Part shown: in pieces, positions 1 through 5,707 of the stretch | Layout of the letters: every line of letters starts with the position of its first letter | How positions within the stretch are numbered: the first letter of the stretch is position 1 | NCBI GenBank assembly: GCA_934700415.1 | Contig: CAKUXN010000036.1 | Coordinates: 1 to 5,707 of the forward strand | Reading direction: 5' to 3' | Length of the DNA: 5,707 bases | DNA from: an uncultured Candidatus Saccharibacteria bacterium | GTDB taxonomy: Bacteria > Patescibacteriota > Saccharimonadia > Saccharimonadales > Saccharimonadaceae | The notes under the pieces: model-generated | What the model was told of the DNA's origin: nothing | What the model saw: only the letters and a program-made list of their open reading frames with translations | Database searches by the model: none | Translations under genes and position numbers: made by a program

Positions 1-229
1 CGTCGAGGTACGTTCCCGCGGGGCAGTCGTGCTCGCGGTCACGAATGAGGACAATACAGAGATCGAGAAGAATGCAGATTATGTGATCTACATTCCGCAG
101 ACGAATAAGTATTTCACGAATTCACTCGCCGTCATCCCGCTGCAGCTGTTCGCATACTATGTATCCGTCGGCAGAGGATGTGATGTGGATAAGCCGCGAA
201 ACCTCGCAAAATCAGTGACGGTAGAGTAA
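1..229 (+). CDS. glmS: Glucosamine-6-phosphate synthase (glutamine--fructose-6-phosphate aminotransferase), C-terminal fragment
   Basis: This is the last 75 codons of a gene entering from the left; reading starts at base 2 and the stop is TAA at 227-229. GlmS converts fructose-6-phosphate and glutamine to glucosamine-6-phosphate in the cytoplasm, the first step towards UDP-GlcNAc for peptidoglycan and surface glycans. The fragment covers the end of the second SIS (isomerase) domain: a VRSRGAVVLAVTNED strand region, then IPLQLFAYYVSVGRGCDVDKP and the tail RNLAKSVTVE, which is nearly invariant in GlmS. The lysine of AKS (codon 209-211) corresponds to E. coli Lys603, the residue that forms a Schiff base with the sugar. 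The glutaminase half lies outside the window. The fragment is about 51% G+C by hand count with many C/G-ending codons, richer than the genes after it. The identification is firm. Confidence 0.96.
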   Translation, partial: VEVRSRGAVVLAVTNEDNTEIEKNADYVIYIPQTNKYFTNSLAVIPLQLFAYYVSVGRGCDVDKPRNLAKSVTVE

Positions 230-238
230 AATTAAACT

Positions 239-1663
239 ATGCGGAAAAAGTCCGATTTTATTCTGAGATTTAGTTTGATTGTGGGGGATGCGCTGGTGCT
301 GATACTCTCCTTTGCTTTTGCATATTTTGTACGCGTGCATGTAGACCCGAGACCGTATGAATTTGAGTCACAGCTTCTTGATTTCACAACGACGGTGGCG
401 CTTTTGGTACCAGTGATGTTAATAATTTTGGCGGCACTAGGACTTTATAAGAAGTCGATTTTTCTTGGCAAAACAAGACTACCAGAGTGGGGAAGATTGC
501 TACTGGCAGCGGTTCTTTCGGTATCCTCTCTCATTGTGTACGATTTTTTCAAAGGTGACAATGTATTTCCAGTGAGAATTATGGCCCTAATGGCAATGTT
601 ATTCTCATTTATATTTTTGCTGGCGGAGAGAATTTTGGTACGATTTGCCGTGCGGATGATTTTTAGGAAAGCTTATGGCGTAAGGCGAGTAATAATAATA
701 GGAAAAAGTAAAAATACCGAATATTTGGCGGATTATATTACTTCTACGCCAGAATCTGGATACAGACTGGCTGGTGTGGTGGCGGGGAAGAAATACATCC
801 CGAAAGATTTAAAAACACATCAATATTCGTCTTTAAAGGAAGCATTAAAAAAGGCAAAGGCAGACGTGATTTTTCAAACGGACGAAAAGGCAACCGAATA
901 TGTGTACAAACAAGCAGTACAAAGACATATGGTATATTATTTTGTGCCAAGCGAGTCTAGCTTGTCGTCGCATTTTGGCGAAATGGAGCTAATCGGTAAC
1001 GCACCAGCGGTGATGGTGATGACGACGCCGCTAGCGGGAGGGTATGCAGTGATTAAGCGATTATTTGATATCGTTTTTTCGCTTGTTGCGATTATACTTG
1101 CGGCGATACCAATGGCCATTATTTGGTTAATTTCAAAATTATCAGACCCGAAGCATTCGCCGATTTATGCCGATGAGCGCTTGACCCAGTATAACCGAAA
1201 ATTTAAATGCTATAAGTTTCGTTCGATGAAGCCAGAATATAGTGGCATGCCAGCAGAAGAGGCTTTCACTAAAATGGGCAAGCCGGAGCTAATTAAAAAA
1301 TATCGTGCGGGCGGTGATTATATGAAGAACGATCCACGTATTACGAAGCTTGGTAAATTTATCCGTAAAACTTCACTCGATGAATTGCCGCAATTATTTA
1401 ATATTTTGAAAGGTGACATTTCTTTGATTGGACCAAGAGCATTACTTCCTGGAGAATTAAAACATTACGGTGATAGGTCGTTGATTCTCACGGTGAAATC
1501 AGGGCTTACGGGCTTGGCGCAAGTATCGGGTAGGCGAGATATTCCGTTTGAAGAGAGAAGAGCGCTTGATATATATTATGTGATGAATTGGTCACTAATG
1601 ATGGATACACAGATTTTCTTCAAGACGATTGCGACAGTACTTAAACGAGATGGGGCCAAATGA
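239..1663 (+). CDS. Polyprenyl glycosylphosphotransferase (WbaP/WcaJ/CpsE-type initiating enzyme)
   Basis: A membrane enzyme of 474 residues, usual for the large form of the family, that transfers a sugar-1-phosphate from a nucleotide sugar to a polyprenyl phosphate at the inner membrane face, starting polysaccharide assembly. The N-terminal part has four hydrophobic segments (about residues 11-32, 47-70, 84-105, 112-133). A Rossmann-like domain follows, opening with RRVIIIGKSK (150-159) and running to about 240. The catalytic domain starts at KRLFDI (273-278), whose membrane helix holds a helix-breaking proline (P291). Then come YKFRSM, DPRITKLGKFIRKTSLDELPQL with the catalytic Asp381-Glu382 pair, GDISLIGPR, and the GLTGLAQVSGR motif near the end. 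It starts 9 bases after glmS with no room for its own promoter and no clear ribosome binding site, so read-through from glmS or a promoter inside glmS is likely. The sugar (Glc, Gal, or an N-acetylated sugar) cannot be read from sequence. Confidence 0.93.
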   Translation: MRKKSDFILRFSLIVGDALVLILSFAFAYFVRVHVDPRPYEFESQLLDFTTTVALLVPVMLIILAALGLYKKSIFLGKTRLPEWGRLLLAAVLSVSSLIVYDFFKGDNVFPVRIMALMAMLFSFIFLLAERILVRFAVRMIFRKAYGVRRVIIIGKSKNTEYLADYITSTPESGYRLAGVVAGKKYIPKDLKTHQYSSLKEALKKAKADVIFQTDEKATEYVYKQAVQRHMVYYFVPSESSLSSHFGEMELIGNAPAVMVMTTPLAGGYAVIKRLFDIVFSLVAIILAAIPMAIIWLISKLSDPKHSPIYADERLTQYNRKFKCYKFRSMKPEYSGMPAEEAFTKMGKPELIKKYRAGGDYMKNDPRITKLGKFIRKTSLDELPQLFNILKGDISLIGPRALLPGELKHYGDRSLILTVKSGLTGLAQVSGRRDIPFEERRALDIYYVMNWSLMMDTQIFFKTIATVLKRDGAK

Positions 1664-2769
1664 AAGTTGCGCTAGTATGTGATTGGCTCACTAATGTTGG
1701 TGGAGCCGAGAAGGTGCTCCTTGATATTCATCGACTTTTTCCGAAGGCACCAATTTATACTTCACAGTACGACCCGAAGGGAATCGATTGGTTCAAAAAG
1801 GCGGACGTGAGAACGAGTTGGATGCAAAAACTTCCAGCGTCGTGGCGAAGGATTTTGGGCCCATTTAGGCAGAGATATTTTTCGCATTTGGATTTATCGG
1901 AATATGATTTAGTGATTTCGGTGACAGGCGCAGAAGCGAAGGCCGTAAAAGCACCAAACGGAATTCATATTTCGTATTGCCATGTGCCGACACAGTATTA
2001 TTGGCAAATGTACGAGGATTATGTAAAAAACCCAGGATTTGGAATACTAAACCCCTTTATCAGATTTTTCTTTCGATTATTGATGAGACCTTTAAGACGG
2101 GCGGATTTAAAGTCGGCCAGAAAAGTAGATTATTTTGTTACAATTTCTGATTACGCGAAAAGACAAATCAAAAAATATTATGGAAGGGAAGCAGTGGTAA
2201 TCAATCCACCGGTGGAGACAAAAGAATTTTCTGATGCTTGTGGAAAACCTGTGGAAAACTATTATATTATAACCTCAAGGCAGGTGAACTGGAAAAGGAT
2301 TGACCTTGCAATAAGGGCAATCCAAATGACGCAGCGCCAGCTAGTGATTATTGGTGAAGGGCCCGAACATAAGAAATTGGCAAAAATGGCAAAAGGTGAC
2401 AATAAGATTAAATTCTTAGGGCTGATGGAAAAGAAAGAATTAGCAAAACATTTGGCTAAAGCTAAGGGGTATCTTTTCCCAAGTATGGAGCCATTTGGGA
2501 TTGCGCCAGTGGAAGCGATTGCTGCGGGATGTCCAGTGATTGCTTATTATGAAGGTGGAGCGAGCGATTACGTAAAGGATGGTGTGAACGGCGTGTTTTT
2601 CGCTGAACAGACCGCCAAATCACTTGCAGAGACAATTCTGAAATTTGAAAAAATGAAATTTAATCGGAGTAAAGTTTCAAAGTCGGTAACTAAATTCTCG
2701 CAAGAAAGATTCGATAAAGACCTCAAAGATTTTATAAAAAAATGCGAAAAAAAGCATGGGAAGAAGTAA
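1660..2769 (+). CDS. GT4-family glycosyltransferase, WbaZ-like
   Basis: A soluble, probably membrane-associated GT-B glycosyltransferase of 369 residues, normal for the family, that would add a sugar from a nucleotide donor to the lipid-linked acceptor. The N-terminal half shows the WbaZ-like pattern: MKVALVCDWLTNVGGAEKV (glycine pair 14-15), DLSEYDLVISV, then SYCHVPTQYYWQMYEDY. The C-terminal donor-binding half has SRQVNWKRID (206-215), IGEGPEHKKL (231-240) and the E-x7-E motif EPFGIAPVE (Glu277 and Glu285), followed by AAGCPVIAYYEGGASDYV, typical of GT4. Its ATG overlaps the upstream stop as ATGA (4 bases) and its 3' end overlaps the next gene by 14 bases, so translation of the three genes is probably coupled. 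WbaZ itself is a mannosyltransferase, but donor and linkage cannot be assigned here. The lysine-rich tail contains two A7 runs (2736-2742, 2747-2753). Confidence 0.93.
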   Translation: MKVALVCDWLTNVGGAEKVLLDIHRLFPKAPIYTSQYDPKGIDWFKKADVRTSWMQKLPASWRRILGPFRQRYFSHLDLSEYDLVISVTGAEAKAVKAPNGIHISYCHVPTQYYWQMYEDYVKNPGFGILNPFIRFFFRLLMRPLRRADLKSARKVDYFVTISDYAKRQIKKYYGREAVVINPPVETKEFSDACGKPVENYYIITSRQVNWKRIDLAIRAIQMTQRQLVIIGEGPEHKKLAKMAKGDNKIKFLGLMEKKELAKHLAKAKGYLFPSMEPFGIAPVEAIAAGCPVIAYYEGGASDYVKDGVNGVFFAEQTAKSLAETILKFEKMKFNRSKVSKSVTKFSQERFDKDLKDFIKKCEKKHGKK

Positions 2770-4135
2770 TTTCCTGCTTAAAATATATCGTGCGCTAATA
2801 TATATATTGCCTGGAATTTTGTTCTTTTCGTTCTTTCCGGTGATTAAAATTGGGGCGAACGAATCGATGAATTATGAGTTTTCCCTGCCACTTTTTTGGC
2901 TAATAGTATTTGACGCAGGAGCGTTTGTCCTTTTGGTGCAAAAGAAAAAGATACTAGAAGTATTTAAGGGTTGGAGATTTTTGCTATTCCCTTTGTTCGT
3001 AACTTTGTCGGTGGTATGGTCGGAAAATATAGTGCGGGGAGTGCTGACGGCTGGGGTGATGTGGCTGATATGTTTTGCGGTGTTTGCTCTATGGATTTTA
3101 CGCGAAGAAGTGAAAGATGAAAAGTTTTCGCGGAATTTTTGGAAATGGTTTTTTGGAGTTTCACTTGTAGTGTGCTTGTGGTGTTTTTTGCAATGTATTT
3201 TAGATGTGGCGGGAGTATCGAGAGAATATACTTTGATGTGTGCAGGATGCACATCGTATAGCTTTGGCTTCCCACATCCAAACGGGTTTGCCGTGGAACC
3301 GCAATTCATGGGGAACTTACTGCTGGCGCCGATAATTGTAAGTGGGTGGATGATGATAAAACAGAAAAAGAAATATTCGGTATGGCTGTTTTTGTGTTTT
3401 ACTGCAACGCTGTTTTTGACGTTTTCGCGGGGGGCGATTTATGCGTTTACCGTAGCGATAATATTTATGAGTGTAATGATGGTGGTAAAGGAAAAGAAGA
3501 AACGTAAGAAAACGATGAAGCGTGTAAGCTTGACGCTTCTTACGACGGTAATTGCTTTTATCTTTACGCTTAATTTGCAGGGAGTTTTTGCGCAAGTAGG
3601 ACCGACAAATGATACTTATAAGTCGGGAGTGACAAAGGTATTAAATCATTTAAGCTTAGGGATCATTGATATAAGAGAACAGAAAGTAGAATCAGATGAT
3701 GGGATTAGTGAAAAAAATGAGATAACTGCTGATGAAAATGAGGCGATTTTTGACGGCTATGTGGAAGAGTCTACGGAAATTCGTAAAATGCTGACAAGAA
3801 ATGCTTTGACTGTGTGGCGAAGCGATTTTAAAACGATATTAGTAGGGGTGGGGCTAGGCGGAGCGGGTCAAGCAATGTATAAAGCTGGGCTAATTGGCTC
3901 GCCAAAGGAAATTGTGCAAAATCAGTACGCGAGCCTACTTTTAGAAATAGGTGTGGTAGGAATATTATTATTAATATATATGGTGATTTTGCTCTTACGA
4001 GCGGTAATTAAAATGCCGATGGCGGCTGTGATTTTGACTTTGGGGGTAGCTTATGGAATAACGCTGGTATTCTTCGCGGGGCTTCCGAATGCATTGCATA
4101 TATATTTGTTGCCAATTTTGCTTGCTTTATTTTAA
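2756..4135 (+). CDS. O-antigen ligase/polymerase-like membrane protein (Wzy_C superfamily)
   Basis: A polytopic membrane protein of 459 residues with about 11-12 hydrophobic segments (roughly 12-31, 44-62, 74-88, 96-115, 129-150, 186-202, 207-222, 227-245, 257-275, 392-416, 420-441, 445-459). Members of the family polymerise or ligate lipid-linked glycans on the outer face of the membrane. Diagnostic features are FLTFSRGAIYAF (Ser224-Arg225-Gly226), a large hydrophilic loop at about 276-360, and GVGLGGAGQ (364-372) followed by QNQYASLLLEIGVVG (388-402). The loop is acidic between about 306 and 345. A segment GFPHPNGFAVEPQF (171-184) just after a CxxC (Cys162, Cys165) probably lies outside the membrane. 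A basic stretch at 245-256 (KEKKKRKKTMKR) should face the cytoplasm. The ATG lies inside the end of the glycosyltransferase gene with no visible ribosome binding site; the next in-frame Met (38) would remove the first membrane segment. Polymerase or ligase cannot be decided; polymerase is favoured by the neighbours. Confidence 0.85.
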   Translation: MGRSNFLLKIYRALIYILPGILFFSFFPVIKIGANESMNYEFSLPLFWLIVFDAGAFVLLVQKKKILEVFKGWRFLLFPLFVTLSVVWSENIVRGVLTAGVMWLICFAVFALWILREEVKDEKFSRNFWKWFFGVSLVVCLWCFLQCILDVAGVSREYTLMCAGCTSYSFGFPHPNGFAVEPQFMGNLLLAPIIVSGWMMIKQKKKYSVWLFLCFTATLFLTFSRGAIYAFTVAIIFMSVMMVVKEKKKRKKTMKRVSLTLLTTVIAFIFTLNLQGVFAQVGPTNDTYKSGVTKVLNHLSLGIIDIREQKVESDDGISEKNEITADENEAIFDGYVEESTEIRKMLTRNALTVWRSDFKTILVGVGLGGAGQAMYKAGLIGSPKEIVQNQYASLLLEIGVVGILLLIYMVILLLRAVIKMPMAAVILTLGVAYGITLVFFAGLPNALHIYLLPILLALF

Positions 4136-4159
4136 ATTATATTATAGTATAAGTATAAT
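4131..4159 (+). promoter_or_regulatory. Possible sigma-70-type promoter for the surface-protein gene
   Basis: A perfect TATAAT lies at 4154-4159. Seventeen bases upstream, TTTAAA (4131-4136) matches the TTGACA consensus at four of six positions and overlaps the stop codon of the upstream gene. Two other TATA-like hexamers (4143-4148 and 4148-4153) sit in the same AT-only run, so the exact -10 is uncertain and AT-rich DNA produces such matches easily. A separate promoter is plausible because the downstream gene differs in function and base composition from the glycan genes. Confidence 0.4.
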
Positions 4160-4165
4160 AGAATA

Positions 4166-5707
4166 ATGGCCATATATATGCATAAGTACAAAATATCTAG
4201 TAAATACAGATTGTCCGAGCAATCATTTTCTTCATATCTTCTGACTGGCATCCCCCTTACTCTTACTCTTCTTTCAGCCTCTATTTTTACCCTGCCATCT
4301 ACTCATGCAGATGCAAGCGTAGTAGATGAAATCAACATCACAGTCCCAGTCTCCTGTTCACTCACTGGTGTAGTAGATACTGTTCACAATGCAGAAATTC
4401 TAAATGGCACTTATTCTAGTACTACTAATGCTAATGGTATAGGACAAACTACTCTTACTACTTATTGTAATGATAACTCAGGCTTTGCAATTTATGCTAT
4501 TGGATATACCAACAATGAATATGGCAATACTAAACTATACTGGAGTGAAGCTCCTAATACTGACCCTACTCTTAATGCCATAGATACAGGTATCTATACA
4601 GCAGGTACTACCACTTCCTCTACTTGGTCTATGAAGCTAAATAGTAACCCAGGTACCTATGCTCCTATTATAGTAGGTAGTAGTAATGATACAGAAAAGG
4701 AAACAAATACACCAGATTTCTCTAACTTCACAGAAGTACCAACTGAATACGCTAAAGTAGTTTACTTTAATAGCTCTACTGGACAAACTACAGGACAAGG
4801 CTCTAGCCTTACTACTACCTATGATGCTTATATATCAAACACACAACCAGCTGGTACTTATACAGGACAAGTGAAGTATACACTAGTACATCCAGCATTA
4901 GCTCCAGCACCAGTAGTATGTAGACCAGAAGGTACTACCATTACTACCATTGCTTGTATGCAAGACATCACAGCAACAAATAAAACTACCATACTTGCTT
5001 CTATGACAGAAGATGCTGATTATACATTAAAAGATAGTCGTGATGGTAAAGTCTATCACATTGCAAAACTCAAAGACGGTAACATCTGGATGACACAAAA
5101 CCTAGATCATGACATTGTAGCTACAGCAGACTTCTATACTAACGAGAATACAGACATTGGCTATAACGCTACTACCGGACAATACGAAACAACTTCCTGG
5201 ACACCAAGCTCAGCTACTATGACAAATGCTAGTAGCTGGGTAGGTTCTAGCACTGCTCCACAGTCCTATGACCCAGGAGATTTATACTGGAATGGGACAA
5301 AAAGTGACTCCAGTGACTGGAACGAATACAATAACACTTGTACTTGGAATGATGAGCTCAAAAAAAATGAAAACTGCGATGAATCTAAGAACCCAATCTC
5401 TACTTACACCACTGTTTCTGGTACACCAATCCCACAATATCATCTAGGTAACTTCTATAACTTTACAGCAGCTCTTGCAATGAATGATAGCTCTTCATAT
5501 ACCACAAGTGGAACTTTAATAGAACAATCCATCTGCCCAGCTGGCTGGACACTACCACGTACAGGTAATGGTGAAGATACCTTCTATTCTCTATGGAATA
5601 AATACAATTTAATAGTAAAAAGTTATATAGATAGTAATGCTAACAATATTCATGATACTAATGAAACAGCTTTGTGGACGAGTCCACTTTACTTCGCCCC
5701 TAGTGGG
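4166..5707 (+). CDS. Secreted protein with Fibrobacter succinogenes major paralogous domain, 3' end missing
   Basis: An open frame of 514 codons running off the right edge. The first ATG (4166) is chosen; Met5 (4178) is equally possible, and neither has a ribosome binding site. A basic stretch precedes a hydrophobic core (about 24-44), and an ADA signal-peptidase-like site follows (Ala48-Asp49-Ala50), so the protein should be exported. Residues 51-247 form a Thr/Ser/Asn-rich, probably beta-rich domain starting INITVPVSCSL; Cys64 and Cys101 (YCNDNSGFAIYAIGY) could pair. After a short linker with Cys252 and Cys264, the Fibrobacter-type domain begins near 286: DSRDGKVYHIAKLKDGNIWMTQNLD (see Trp308-Asp314), later YHLGNFYNFTAAL and CPAGWTLPRTG (457-467), ending at LWTSPLYFAPSG. 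The usual closing GxYWSS-type part would lie beyond the window. Biochemical function is unknown; a cell-surface role is inferred. CpG and GCG codons are nearly absent, unlike the upstream genes. Confidence 0.88.
   Translation, partial: MAIYMHKYKISSKYRLSEQSFSSYLLTGIPLTLTLLSASIFTLPSTHADASVVDEINITVPVSCSLTGVVDTVHNAEILNGTYSSTTNANGIGQTTLTTYCNDNSGFAIYAIGYTNNEYGNTKLYWSEAPNTDPTLNAIDTGIYTAGTTTSSTWSMKLNSNPGTYAPIIVGSSNDTEKETNTPDFSNFTEVPTEYAKVVYFNSSTGQTTGQGSSLTTTYDAYISNTQPAGTYTGQVKYTLVHPALAPAPVVCRPEGTTITTIACMQDITATNKTTILASMTEDADYTLKDSRDGKVYHIAKLKDGNIWMTQNLDHDIVATADFYTNENTDIGYNATTGQYETTSWTPSSATMTNASSWVGSSTAPQSYDPGDLYWNGTKSDSSDWNEYNNTCTWNDELKKNENCDESKNPISTYTTVSGTPIPQYHLGNFYNFTAALAMNDSSSYTTSGTLIEQSICPAGWTLPRTGNGEDTFYSLWNKYNLIVKSYIDSNANNIHDTNETALWTSPLYFAPSG

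Noticed and set aside
744..1119. Antisense open frames of 60-68 codons (744-950 and 937-1119, - strand)
   Set aside because: They lie wholly inside the phosphoglycosyl transferase gene, show no recognisable domain, and the + strand reading is a clear conserved protein.
1661..1675. Read-through of TGA as glycine (as in Gracilibacteria/Absconditabacteria)
   Set aside because: The TGA at 1661 overlaps a good start in an ATGA junction, read-through would add only a few residues before TAG, and no other in-frame TGA occurs in about 1,580 codons.
2872..3595. Antisense open frames up to 145 codons (within 2872-3595, - strand)
   Set aside because: They overlap the Wzy-like gene; the low-C, high-G + strand yields few stops on the other strand. 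Their translations are low-complexity and unlike any family I know.
4136..4164. AT-only inverted repeat (TATTATA at 4140-4146 against TATAATA at 4154-4160, plus three more outer pairs) as a terminator
   Set aside because: It has no G-C pairs and no T tract after it, so a strong intrinsic terminator is unlikely; the same bases are better read as a promoter.
4442..5184. Recurrent GGACAA word (near 4442, 4782, 4793, 4865, 5179) as a DNA repeat or binding site
   Set aside because: All copies are in the same frame and encode Gly-Gln, so protein repetition and codon bias explain them; spacing is irregular.

Overview
The window looks like part of a compact bacterial genome, most likely a Candidatus Saccharibacteria (TM7) or related Patescibacteria/CPR member. 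This is inferred from remembered family features: an exported protein with a Fibrobacter succinogenes major paralogous domain (a family abundant in TM7), a WbaZ-like GT4 glycosyltransferase beside a polyprenyl glycosylphosphotransferase, very tight packing with short gaps or overlaps, and no Shine-Dalgarno sequence at any start. The standard genetic code fits: all frames stay open without in-frame TGA, and TGA ends the gene at 239-1663. That argues against the UGA-glycine lineages. No database search was possible, so the taxon is a guess of moderate strength.

Layout, all on the + strand: (1) 1-229, the 3' end of glmS (glucosamine-6-phosphate synthase). (2) 239-1663, a membrane phosphoglycosyl transferase that starts glycan assembly on a polyprenyl phosphate carrier. 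(3) 1660-2769, a cytoplasmic WbaZ-like GT4 glycosyltransferase. (4) 2756-4135, a multi-pass Wzy/O-antigen-ligase-like membrane protein. (5) A 30-base AT-only gap with a promoter-like TATAAT. (6) From 4166 past the end of the window, a secreted protein rich in Thr, Ser and Asn with the Fibrobacter-type domain, open at the 3' edge.

Genes 2-4 overlap by 4 and 14 bases and read as one translationally coupled module for a surface polysaccharide: one enzyme loads the first sugar phosphate, one adds a sugar, one polymerises or ligates. glmS, 9 bases upstream, makes the amino-sugar precursor of UDP-GlcNAc, so its position is metabolically sensible. No Wzx flippase and no further glycosyltransferase are visible. 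The last gene appears to be a separate transcription unit and has a very different base composition.

No RNA gene, CRISPR array, insertion sequence or clear terminator was found, and no stretch over 300 bases lacks a gene. I do not see a convincing new biological system. The best leads are the composition switch at the last gene, its possibly leaderless start, the paired A7 runs at the glycosyltransferase/Wzy overlap, and an A8 run in the surface protein.
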